Below are positions 43,730 through 51,539 of a stretch of 64,000 nucleotides of DNA, one piece after another. Source of the DNA: Lachnospiraceae bacterium (GTDB taxonomy: Bacteria; Bacillota; Clostridia; Lachnospirales; Lachnospiraceae). Where the stretch lies: assembly GCA_017543445.1 (NCBI GenBank), contig JAFYGB010000068.1, positions 1 through 64,000 of the forward strand, given 5' to 3'. A program made the position numbers and the translations under genes. Under the pieces are notes generated by a model. It saw only the letters and a list, made by a program, of their open reading frames with translations. It searched no databases and was not told the origin of the DNA. Position 1 is the first letter of the stretch, and every line of letters begins with the position of its first letter.

Positions 43730-44822
43730 TATAACAGTCTACCCTTATGCATCGGAATATAATTCTTTGTTTCGAAGATTGGCACAGGAGAAAGAGGGGC
43801 TGACAACATATAATCTGGTCTCGCCGGCGAATTGGAACATCGATGCAGCCGTTGAAAATACGATATTTTCGACGGATTATGAAGATGCAATCAAAAAATC
43901 CGAGGAGTTGATCGTTATCGATTCTCCCAAAGCGCATTATTTGTATGTTGATATTGTAAATAAAATCGAGCGAGCATTGGAGATGCATAAAAAGGTCTTT
44001 TGTGCGATCAAACTCAAGGATGAGGATATTCAGAGACTGCTTACGAAATCGCTGGAAGATAATGGCTTCGTATATCTTTTTGGTACAGATCGGGAATATG
44101 ATCTGAAACTTGAAAAGAACACATTGATGAGTCGGCAGAATTGTATCGTTGTTGCCGTTGCGGGGATGATCCGAGGGATGAATTTGTCCGAGGCATGTAT
44201 CGATTTAGCCGGTGAATATGAAAAACACGGATATAAGGTCGCGATTGTTAGTGGTTATGCGAATTGTGAGTTGCTTTCGAATCATTATCTGATTCCCGAT
44301 AACATCTTTTCTAACGATCTCTCAGAATATGAGAAGGTACTGGCATTCAATAAGTTTATCGCAGAGGTCGAAAGGATGTCGAGAGCAGAGATCCTGATCG
44401 TTTGTATAATTGATGGTATCATGAGTTATTCGGATGTCCACTACGGTGATTTCGGTTTGACTGCTATCGAACAGACTGCTGCATTAAATATTGATTATTT
44501 TGTTTTGTCGGTTCTTCCGGAATTCCTTGGAGCGGATACGAAAAAGGTAATGCAGGAATTGAATATGATGTGTAGATATCGTTTGGGTAGTGAGATCGAT
44601 GCGGTCGTGATCGAGCGCTGTGAAGTGGACGAGTATGAACTGGAAACGAAGGAAAACTATGCTTTCCTGGCGATCGATCCGTCGAAATCATCGACGCTCT
44701 TGTCCGAGTTGCGTAAGTTAGATGATGGAGTGAAGTACTACGAGGGTGGGGGACGTTCTACATATGCCTCTATTGTCGAAGAATGTATTGAACAGTTGAG
44801 TGATGAGGTAGATGTTTTTTAA
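43722..44822 (+). CDS. Peptide maturation system protein, TIGR04066-like
   Basis: A 366-residue cytoplasmic protein that overlaps the maturase gene by 8 bp, so the two should be made together. Residues 1-110 form one alpha/beta domain. From about residue 140 the strand-loop-helix VVAVAGMIRGMNLSEA, followed by YKVAIVSGYANCE, looks like a P-loop NTPase core, but the loop lacks the GKT/S that would bind ATP. Proteins in this position of CLI_3235-type clusters are known as the TIGR04066 family (from memory). The function is unknown; a scaffold or partner for the maturase is a reasonable guess. Confidence 0.75.
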   Translation: MVSITVYPYASEYNSLFRRLAQEKEGLTTYNLVSPANWNIDAAVENTIFSTDYEDAIKKSEELIVIDSPKAHYLYVDIVNKIERALEMHKKVFCAIKLKDEDIQRLLTKSLEDNGFVYLFGTDREYDLKLEKNTLMSRQNCIVVAVAGMIRGMNLSEACIDLAGEYEKHGYKVAIVSGYANCELLSNHYLIPDNIFSNDLSEYEKVLAFNKFIAEVERMSRAEILIVCIIDGIMSYSDVHYGDFGLTAIEQTAALNIDYFVLSVLPEFLGADTKKVMQELNMMCRYRLGSEIDAVVIERCEVDEYELETKENYAFLAIDPSKSSTLLSELRKLDDGVKYYEGGGRSTYASIVEECIEQLSDEVDVF

Positions 44823-44839
44823 TTTCAAAGGGTATAGAA

Positions 44840-45112
44840 ATGAATAAGATATATGATAAGTTAGAGCAGATCATCCAAAATATCAAAGGAGAGAACACTG
44901 CGATTTCCTCAGAAACCATTGACTTGGATCTTCGAGGAAAAGAATTCCGGTTCAGCGATATTGATTTCGTGTATTTGATTTTGGAGACGCAGTATGAGTT
45001 TGGTATTTCATTTTCCGAGGAAGAATTGCTTCGGGATGACTTTCGGTCAATTCGAGCGATCGCAGATGCGATAGTTTTGAAAACGAAAGATGATTTTGCT
45101 ATCGATGTATGA
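44840..45112 (+). CDS. Acyl-carrier-related protein of peptide maturation system
   Basis: A 90-residue acidic helical protein. Its middle, RFSDIDFVYLILETQYEFGI, lines up with the DSLD-VEL-EEEFGI core of acyl carrier proteins. Helix II begins where the phosphopantetheine serine should be, but here the order is Ser-Asp-Ile-Asp, so the attachment position appears to be Asp, with Ser one residue before. It may therefore act as a carrier-like fold without a cofactor. It lies 17 nt behind the TIGR04066-like gene. It fits the family I recall as peptide maturation system acyl carrier-related protein. Confidence 0.75.
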   Translation: MNKIYDKLEQIIQNIKGENTAISSETIDLDLRGKEFRFSDIDFVYLILETQYEFGISFSEEELLRDDFRSIRAIADAIVLKTKDDFAIDV

Positions 45113-45180
45113 TGTTTCATATAGTTTTGTGTGGATAGCCCTGCATATTCATGCAGAAGGAACGGAAGGAGGTGGAATAA

Positions 45181-45336
45181 ATGAATAAAAAAGTAAATGA
45201 CAAGAAGAGATTGAACAAAAAGTCGTCAACAAAGATGAATACCGTAAAGGCGTTCGCTGAATGTGACTGCGGTTGGGCAAAAATCGGTTCTCGTGATACC
45301 GCTGTTAAGTCTCAACCTTGGCCGTGGTCATGGTAG
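45181..45336 (+). CDS. RiPP precursor peptide 1 (CLI_3235-like)
   Basis: A 51-residue peptide too short for ordinary gene calling. The leader is Lys-rich (12 Lys/Arg in the first 23), ends in TKMNTVKAF, and is followed by the core ECDCGWAKIGSRDT and a Trp/Pro tail (QPWPWSW). A strong AAGGAGGTGG ribosome site lies seven nt upstream, and the hairpin CTGCAT/ATGCAG (45144-45159) before that. The layout 'VKAF plus CxC' resembles the VEAYA-C-C pattern I recall for CLI_3235-class bacteriocin precursors. It is 62% identical by eye to precursor 2 over residues 14-40. Confidence 0.85.
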   Translation: MNKKVNDKKRLNKKSSTKMNTVKAFAECDCGWAKIGSRDTAVKSQPWPWSW

Positions 45337-45388
45337 GTTGAACTGTAGTGAATAACTACTCAAAAAAAGAAGGAAGGAGGTGAAACAT

Positions 45389-45526
45389 ATGAAAAAGAAG
45401 ACCAGTAAGGTAAGATTGACCAAGAAGACGTCCACTAAGATGAATAATGTTAAGGCGTTTAGTGGTTGTGATTGCGGTTGGGCGAAGATCGGTTGGCGTG
45501 ACACTACAGCTAGCAGTATTGGTTAA
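45389..45526 (+). CDS. RiPP precursor peptide 2 (CLI_3235-like)
   Basis: A 45-residue peptide, 52 nt after precursor 1, with a near-perfect AAGGAGGTGA ribosome site. The leader (MKKKTSKVRLTKKTSTKMNN) is basic, the junction VKAF is kept, and the core is GCDCGWAKIGWRDTTASSIG. CDCGWAKIG and RDT are identical to precursor 1, while the C-terminal tail differs and lacks the PWPWSW end. Such tandem precursors with a conserved core and variable ends are usual in RiPP clusters. The stem-loop at 45546 follows. Confidence 0.85.
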   Translation: MKKKTSKVRLTKKTSTKMNNVKAFSGCDCGWAKIGWRDTTASSIG

Positions 45527-45545
45527 TGCTCTGATTTTATGATGG

Positions 45546-45586
45546 AACCGGAAGTGCATTTGCAGGGAAATGCACTTCCGGTTTTG
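45546..45586 (+). terminator. 16-bp stem-loop after the precursor genes
   Basis: AACCGGAAGTGCATTT and AAATGCACTTCCGGTT pair perfectly around GCAGGG. The tail has only four T, so it is a weak or partial terminator. It could also protect the 3' end of an abundant precursor mRNA while some transcription continues into the protease gene. Confidence 0.7.
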
Positions 45587-45643
45587 CCTCAAAAAACAAA
45601 ACCGAGAGAATAGTAAAGACGATATATTTGGAGACAGAGGACT

Positions 45644-46675
45644 ATGACTATCGCAATACTGGATGACGGTGTCCACGATGGTACGATCATCACAGAAACT
45701 TATCATATTGATCTGACGGAAGGAAACGAGCCGATCCCGTTTTCTTCCCATGGGACTGTTTGCGCTAAAATCATAGAAAAGTATGGAGATGTGGATCGGT
45801 TTATCGATATCCGTATTTTGGAGCCGGATAGACGTGGCTGTATCGAAGGACTTATTAAAGCCCTGGATCGTTGCTTGAAAATGGATATTGATGTGATCAA
45901 TATCAGTTGCGGAATCGAATTGTTTATGATGGATGATCCGAAAGTCCGCAAACTTCATAGAATGGTACTACGGTTGAAGAGAAAAGGTACTTTGATTTTT
46001 GCTGCTCAGAGTAATGTGGGAAGGCTTACGGTTCCGGCCGCCTTTCCAGAGGTGATCAGTGTAGAACATGCTGCCTATTTTCGAAATCGGATCCATTCGA
46101 TCTATCGCATATCTGATGTTTATATACGAGCTCCTCGCGTGGTCCGTTTGAATAAAGCCTTTATAGTCAGCTACTTACAAAACAGTTATTCGTGCGCCAT
46201 GGCCTGCGCCAAGGCGAGTAAGAGTGTTTCCTTTGTTCAGAAAACAAAGATGAAACGACATTATTTCCCGCTTTTACGTGATAAGATCATGGTACCCGTC
46301 GTATTTATACGAAGAGAAAAGGCTTCGGGGGAATGGGCGGTTTTAATCAAGCGTGCGCTTCAGGAAGAAGGTTGTTTTACGGATATTATTTGTGATATGG
46401 CGGGAGATAAAGTTCCGGGAGCGCGTTTCGTTGGAAATGATAGATCCAGGTATTGGCTAGCTAGGTATATACGGGAAAGCTTCGCAAATGTGCTCCTCTT
46501 AGTGAGTGCACGCGGACCTGACTTAGGTAAGGATATGGTCGAGATGTATACTGACAAGGATAACCGTATTCATGTGCTTTGCAACAAAACCACAAGGGAA
46601 TATTCCAATACCTCTAGGGTATGTAAGATCGTGGAGGAGGTCTTGAATACGTATGATCAAAGAGAAGTCGGATGA
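45644..46675 (+). CDS. Subtilisin-like (S8) serine protease of RiPP cluster
   Basis: A 343-residue protein without signal peptide, so probably cytoplasmic. The catalytic triad can be placed: Asp7 in AILDDGV (usual DTG is DDG), His36 in SSHGTV, Asn124 as oxyanion residue in FAAQSNVG, and Ser183 in NSYSCAMACA, where GTSMA is replaced by SYSCA. VINISCGIE is the usual strand. After residue 200 an extra alpha/beta domain (PVVFIRREKASGEWAVLIKR, IICDMAGDKVPGARFVGND) has no clear match. Its likely job is to remove the precursor leader; no experiment is known to me. It may also have lost activity because several motif positions differ. Confidence 0.75.
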   Translation: MTIAILDDGVHDGTIITETYHIDLTEGNEPIPFSSHGTVCAKIIEKYGDVDRFIDIRILEPDRRGCIEGLIKALDRCLKMDIDVINISCGIELFMMDDPKVRKLHRMVLRLKRKGTLIFAAQSNVGRLTVPAAFPEVISVEHAAYFRNRIHSIYRISDVYIRAPRVVRLNKAFIVSYLQNSYSCAMACAKASKSVSFVQKTKMKRHYFPLLRDKIMVPVVFIRREKASGEWAVLIKRALQEEGCFTDIICDMAGDKVPGARFVGNDRSRYWLARYIRESFANVLLLVSARGPDLGKDMVEMYTDKDNRIHVLCNKTTREYSNTSRVCKIVEEVLNTYDQREVG

Positions 46676-47307
46676 ATATGAGGAAAATAAAGATGGAAGA
46701 TATTCGAGTTCAGATAAAGCGAAAAGTTACTTCACTATACTATAAGATCGATAAGATCTACGCGAAACACTTAGAAAAGAAGAATGGGGCTGTTCCCATT
46801 TCGAGAGAAGACTTCGACCATATCATGGCTATCCATAATCGGGCGTTTCCGTTAGAACCTGACCACAACCCATATGAAAGGTTCCTTCTGATGAACCGAT
46901 GCTTTAGCTACGCACAATTGCATTATAAGATCATCGGAGAGACATATATTGTTTGGAGTGAACACCTTGGCTTTATTTGCGCCAATAACATAGGAACTGA
47001 TGGCGATTTCGGCTTTGGAATGGCGGCCTACATAATGTCCGTAGTTAAGAGTTGTAATCACAAATTGATATGGGGATATTTTCGAGACTCGACGACATAC
47101 CCGTGGGTAATGAAAATGAAAGAAATGAATATGATCCGCATCTACAAAGATAAGAAGGTCTTTTCGGATGTTGGTCATGACCTTTACCACAGTATGATCC
47201 TACAGAATCGTAACCCCTCTAAAAAGAGGATCGAGAAGGTCCGAAAAACGCTGAAAGAGAAAGTCTCGGTGCTCTGTAAGAAAAGTCCTCGTAAAGAATT
47301 GGCTTAA
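46672..47307 (+). CDS. Unidentified 211-residue protein of RiPP cluster
   Basis: A basic protein with no recognised family. It overlaps the protease stop by four bases (ATGA), so it belongs to the cluster. Residues 90-150 (YIVWSEHLGFICANN, GMAAYIMSVVKSC, LIWGYFRDSTTYPWVMKMK) have an alpha/beta pattern loosely like GNAT-type acyltransferases, though I see no acetyl-CoA loop (RxxGxG/A). The ends are Lys/Arg-rich and helical. A role as modifying or immunity protein is possible but unsupported. Confidence 0.6.
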   Translation: MNMRKIKMEDIRVQIKRKVTSLYYKIDKIYAKHLEKKNGAVPISREDFDHIMAIHNRAFPLEPDHNPYERFLLMNRCFSYAQLHYKIIGETYIVWSEHLGFICANNIGTDGDFGFGMAAYIMSVVKSCNHKLIWGYFRDSTTYPWVMKMKEMNMIRIYKDKKVFSDVGHDLYHSMILQNRNPSKKRIEKVRKTLKEKVSVLCKKSPRKELA

Positions 47308-47327
47308 CAACTTTGAGAGAATATAAA

Positions 47328-47367
47328 AACACCCAACCCCGATGGACTTCGGGATTGGGTGTTTTTT
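47328..47367. terminator. Bidirectional terminator of RiPP cluster and surface protein
   Basis: AACACCCAA/TTGGGTGTT and CCCGA/TCGGG form a long stem with one mismatch and a TGGACT loop. TTTTTT follows on the + strand; on the minus strand the A-run before the stem gives T's. Confidence 0.85.
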
Positions 47368-47396
47368 GCCGTTTATTGATTCGGCTTATTTGATGA

Positions 47397-50300
47397 TCAC
47401 ACTACAGAGAATGTAACGTTTCTGGTCAATGTGTTACCTGCTGCATCAACTGCGGTGATCGTAAGTGTGTAGCCGCCTCTGGAAAGCTTTCCGAACCTCA
47501 GGTTCGAATTGATCGCGGAACTCTTCAGATCTACGGAGGTGGCGTTCGGATAGATGGTCTCTGTCTGAACGGTCGTACCTTGTGAATTGGAGATCTTTCC
47601 GGTCACGCTGGTGATCCTGCTTCCGGAAGAGAAGGAGCCTGTGATGTTACAGCCACTGCCGTAAGAGACTCTGGTAGTAGCCATACCGATACTTCCGGAC
47701 AGGCCAGCTACGCTCTTTCCTTGGATCGTGAAGCTCTTGCTGGAGGATATGGTTTTCTTAGCATCGGTTGCTGTAACCTTCAAGGTATAGTTACCTGCAG
47801 CAAGACTACCGAACTTAAGGTTCGAGTTGATAGCGGAAGACTTAAGGTCAACCGATTTAGAGTTCGGTGAAATCGAAGCGGTTTGAACAACATTTCCTGA
47901 ACTATTGATAAATACGCCGGTTACGGACGTGATGTTATAGTTGGAGGAGATGGTACCGGTGATGTTGCAACCATTGCCCTGCGTGATCGAAGTAGTATCC
48001 ATGCCCAAAGAGATCGACAATGTGCTGGCAGGATCCGCGTTCTTAACACTGAAGGTATAATTGCTGGTAACCGATTTCTTAGCGTCGGTTGCAGTAACTC
48101 TTAACGTGTAGCCGCCTGCAGAGAGATTTCCGATCTTAAGATTTGTGTTGAGGGCGGTGGACTTGATGTCTACCGACTTAGCGTTCGGAGAAATCGAAGC
48201 TGTCTGAACAACTGAACCGGAACTGTTGAGGATCTGGCCTGTTACAGTTGAGATGTTGTAATTGGAAGAAATCGTACCGAGGACGTTGCATCCGGTTCCA
48301 GCGGTAACAGGGTTCGTAGCCAGGCTCAGCGAAGAGATCGCGAGCGTGCTGGCCGGATCCGCGTTCTTAACGGTGAAGGAATAATTGGCGGTAACTGACT
48401 TCTTAGCGTCGGTTGCGGTAACCTTCAAGGTGTAGTTGCCTGCAGCAAGACTGCCGAACTTAAGATTCGAGTTGATACCGGTAGACTTAAGGTCAACGGA
48501 TTTAGCGTTCGGTGAAATGGAAGCGGTTTGAACGACCGATCCGGAACTGTTGAGGATCTGACCTTTGATAGTCGAGATCGTGTAGTTAGAAGAAACTGTA
48601 CCGAGGACATTGGTAGGATTGCCCGTTATGATCGGGTTCGCAGCCAGGCTCAGCGAAGTGATCGCAAGCGTGCTGGTAGGATCCGGGTTTTTAACGGTGA
48701 AGGAATAACTGCTCGAAACAGACTTCTTAGCGTCGGTCGCGGTAACCTTTAAGGTGTAGTTGCCTGCAGAGAGATTACCGATCTTAAGATTTGTGTTGAG
48801 AGCGGAAGACTTAATATCGACCGACTTAGCGTTCGGAGAAATGGAAGTGGTCTGAACGACCCTACCGGAGCTGTTGATGATCTCGCCCTTTACAGTTGAG
48901 ATCGTGTAATTAGATGAAACCGTACCGAGGACGTTGCATCCGGTTCCCGCTGTAACCGGATTGGTTGCCAGACTCAGCGAAGAAATCGCAAGCGTGCTGG
49001 CGGGATCCTGATTCTTGACGGTAAAGGAATAATTGGCGGTAACCGATTTCTTGGCGTCGGTTGCAATAACTCTTAAACTGTAGTTGCCTGCGGCAAGATT
49101 ACCGAACTTAAGGTTCGAGTTGATACCGGTAGACTTAAGGTCAACCGACTTAGCGTTCGGTGAAATGGAAGCGGTTTGAACGACCGATCCGGAACCGTTG
49201 AGGATCTGACCTTTGATAGTCGTGATCGTGTAATTAGAAGAAACTGTACCGAGGACATTGGTAGGATTGCCCGTTATGATCGGGTTCGCAGCCAGGCTCA
49301 GCGAAGTGATCGCAAGTGTGCTGGCGGGATCCTGGTTCTTAACGGTAAAGGAGTAACCACTCGAAACCGTTGTTTTTGTGTCGGTAGCTGTAACCCTCAA
49401 AGTGTAGTTGCCTGCGGTGAGGTTACCGATCTTAAGATTTGTGTTGAGAGCGGAAGACTTAATATCGACCGATTTAGCGTTCGGAGAAATGGAAGTGGTC
49501 TGAACTGCCTTACCGGAGCTGTTGATGATCTCGCCCTTTACAGTCGTGATGTTGTAGTTGGATGTTACAGTGCCAAGGACGTTGGTTGCACTTCCTGCTG
49601 TAACAGGGTTTGTAGCCAGACTCAACGAAGAGATCGCGAGCGTGCTGGCGGGATCCTGGGTCATAACGTAGAAGGTACAACTGCTCGAAATGGACTTCTT
49701 TTTGTCGGTTGCAGTAACCTTCAAAGTGTAGATACCTGTATCGAGTTGTGCAAAACGCAGGTTGGAATTAAGACTGGAATTCCTGAGGGAAAATGAATAT
49801 ACATTCGGAGTAATGGTGGTGGACTGAACGACCTTGCCATTGCTGCCAATGATCTCACCCTTGGCTTGCAAGATGGGGTAGTTAGAGGATATGGTTCCCA
49901 GAACGTAGCAAGGATTACCTTTGACGATCTGGGTCGTCTCTGTTTTCAAGCCATTGATTGCGAGCGTGCTTGCGACGTCGGGAGTAGGAACGGGTTTAAC
50001 GATCTTAAATGAAATCGTTTTCTTGCAAATTCCCGCAGAGTCGGAAGCGGTGATGTTTAAAGTGTACTTACCTTCATCAAGTTTTCCGAACTTCAAATTC
50101 ATGTTTACATCGGAAGATCTAAGGTCCAAAGATTTGGTGCGAGGGGAAACGGTAACCGTCTGAACGACCTTACCATTACTATCGAGAATCTCGCCCTTCA
50201 CGGATGTGAGCAGGTAGTTGGAGGAAGCGGTACCATTGATGTTGCATGCATTTCCAATTTCGATGACTGTGTTATCCAAACTCAGCGAATTGATCATGAG

Positions 50301-51305
50301 CAAACTGGGGGCCGGCGTTGAGGTAGAAGCTCTATCACCAACCCAAAAGAAAATTGCGTTCGAAAGGGTTTTATTGTTGGCATCCGTTGCGGTGATCCGT
50401 AAGGTATAAGAACCATCCAGAAGTTGTCCGAACTTCAGTTCCATATTGACATCGGAAGACTTCAGGTCGAGGTAAGATGCATTCGGGTTCACAGTAATGG
50501 TTTGAACAACGTTACCGGAACTATTCAGAATCTCACCTTTTACGGACGTGAGCGTAGTATTGGAAGCAACATAGCCTGTGATATTGCAACTGACACCGCT
50601 ATCCAGCGTGGTGTCATCCATGGAAGGTTTCACTGTCAGCTGATTGACGCCAACATTTGCAGTGATGCCGTATCCATTGCCTCTGGCTTCGGATGTGATA
50701 GTGCTCCTGGGATATTCACGGCCACAGAATGTTGGATGGTTGGGGTCGTTGACCTGGAAGAATTCATTTCCATTATCGTCTTTTCTGTATCCGATGAGAA
50801 CGATATAGTGGCCGTGCTTGGTGAATGTTCCGGGTCCCATATGTGCAATAACGGGCCGTCCGTTCTTGATCGCATCGATCGCGTCATTGATGGAAGAGGA
50901 CCAAGTAACAAGGACGGAATCCGGGGCACAGATATACGTGATCGTATCGTGGCTCAGGCCATCGCCCTTATAAAGATCCGCGTCAACGGCTCTCTGGAAA
51001 AAAACATTCGGGTCAGCATTCGTGTTCCTATAAAAACCTACGACCATGGCGCTGCTGGCAGCTCCACAGCCACTGGTTTGAACGGATACGATTTGATCGT
51101 CCGTGTTTTTTACCACATTTCCGTTTTTATCATAGAAACATGTGGTGTAATCGTTCTGGTTGATGTAGGGAACATTAAGCAGAACGTTGGCTTCGTCCGC
51201 ATGCACTTGAACAGGCATGGCGGGAAGCAGGAGAACGAGAGTCAGGAAGAAGACGGCGAACGCCTTCAAGCTTTTGAAAATTTCTCTACTTCTTTTTTGA
51301 TACAT
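47397..51305 (-). CDS. Secreted C39-like peptidase with ten tandem repeats
   Basis: A 1302-residue exported protein. The signal peptide ends near VHADEAN (residue 36-37). Residues 40-215 form a peptidase C39-like (papain-fold) domain with the nucleophile Cys80 in TSGCGAASSAM, His166 in KHGHYIVLIGY and Asp187 in FQVNDPNH. From about residue 222, ten repeats of about 108 residues reach the C-terminus; each has a beta-sandwich look (NVLGTVSSNY, KGEIINSSG, SISPNAKSVD, GNYTLKVTATD). There is no LPXTG or SLH domain, so it may be free or held by the repeats. AAAGGAAG precedes the ATG. It is not a bacteriocin exporter peptidase, since it lacks an ABC part. Confidence 0.85.
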   Translation of the reverse strand: MYQKRSREIFKSLKAFAVFFLTLVLLLPAMPVQVHADEANVLLNVPYINQNDYTTCFYDKNGNVVKNTDDQIVSVQTSGCGAASSAMVVGFYRNTNADPNVFFQRAVDADLYKGDGLSHDTITYICAPDSVLVTWSSSINDAIDAIKNGRPVIAHMGPGTFTKHGHYIVLIGYRKDDNGNEFFQVNDPNHPTFCGREYPRSTITSEARGNGYGITANVGVNQLTVKPSMDDTTLDSGVSCNITGYVASNTTLTSVKGEILNSSGNVVQTITVNPNASYLDLKSSDVNMELKFGQLLDGSYTLRITATDANNKTLSNAIFFWVGDRASTSTPAPSLLMINSLSLDNTVIEIGNACNINGTASSNYLLTSVKGEILDSNGKVVQTVTVSPRTKSLDLRSSDVNMNLKFGKLDEGKYTLNITASDSAGICKKTISFKIVKPVPTPDVASTLAINGLKTETTQIVKGNPCYVLGTISSNYPILQAKGEIIGSNGKVVQSTTITPNVYSFSLRNSSLNSNLRFAQLDTGIYTLKVTATDKKKSISSSCTFYVMTQDPASTLAISSLSLATNPVTAGSATNVLGTVTSNYNITTVKGEIINSSGKAVQTTSISPNAKSVDIKSSALNTNLKIGNLTAGNYTLRVTATDTKTTVSSGYSFTVKNQDPASTLAITSLSLAANPIITGNPTNVLGTVSSNYTITTIKGQILNGSGSVVQTASISPNAKSVDLKSTGINSNLKFGNLAAGNYSLRVIATDAKKSVTANYSFTVKNQDPASTLAISSLSLATNPVTAGTGCNVLGTVSSNYTISTVKGEIINSSGRVVQTTSISPNAKSVDIKSSALNTNLKIGNLSAGNYTLKVTATDAKKSVSSSYSFTVKNPDPTSTLAITSLSLAANPIITGNPTNVLGTVSSNYTISTIKGQILNSSGSVVQTASISPNAKSVDLKSTGINSNLKFGSLAAGNYTLKVTATDAKKSVTANYSFTVKNADPASTLAISSLSLATNPVTAGTGCNVLGTISSNYNISTVTGQILNSSGSVVQTASISPNAKSVDIKSTALNTNLKIGNLSAGGYTLRVTATDAKKSVTSNYTFSVKNADPASTLSISLGMDTTSITQGNGCNITGTISSNYNITSVTGVFINSSGNVVQTASISPNSKSVDLKSSAINSNLKFGSLAAGNYTLKVTATDAKKTISSSKSFTIQGKSVAGLSGSIGMATTRVSYGSGCNITGSFSSGSRITSVTGKISNSQGTTVQTETIYPNATSVDLKSSAINSNLRFGKLSRGGYTLTITAVDAAGNTLTRNVTFSVV
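47400..50642 (-). repeat. Ten 324-bp coding repeats with a higher-order doublet
   Basis: The repeat region encodes the ten 108-residue modules. Modules 4, 6 and 8 share LATNPVTAG and modules 5 and 7 share LAANPIITGNPTNV, so the unit that was copied is a pair of modules (648 bp). Modules 1-3, 9 and 10 are more diverged. DNA identity between 48.4 and 49.7 kb is high, which makes this stretch prone to slippage and to misassembly. Confidence 0.85.
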
Positions 51306-51539
51306 TTTCTTACTTCCTTTCTTTTTTGTTTTGATCGGGGATCGAAGATCCCCCTATCCCTTTTCAATTTTGGGTTTTGTTGTTGCAGGAACAACCGAAC
51401 GTGTGCGGAATGTGTTTTTCCCTCCTACGACACATTTTTGACCAATTCTTGTTATACACCTCTGACATTCGCTTGGGGGTAAAACTAAAAGCTTTGTGAA
51501 GAATATACGATTCATCGATCATATTGCACACGCAATATA
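51306..51539 (-). other. Long 5' leader of the surface protein gene
   Basis: From the predicted promoter to the start is about 230 nt. It holds the hairpin ATATTGC/GCAATAT at 51523-51540 and, close to the start, a GGGGATC/GATCCCC stem with a TTC loop at 51336-51353. I could not match it to any riboswitch class. A 34-codon frame ending in GCSCNNKTQN lies in it without a good ribosome site. Confidence 0.45.

Noticed and set aside
49176..49796. A 206-codon plus-strand frame inside the repeat region, and similar ones at 48528-48752 and 50424-51482
   Set aside because: They lie antisense to the repeat protein and recur with its modules, so they are shadows of coding repeats.
47400..50642. CRISPR-like regular repeats
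   Set aside because: The repeats are 324 bp, diverged and in frame within a secreted protein; there are no short repeats with spacers.
47397..51305. The C39-like domain as leader peptidase for the RiPP precursors
   Set aside because: The protein is secreted and has no ABC transporter domains. Peptidases of bacteriocin exporters act on double-Gly leaders, and neither precursor has one.
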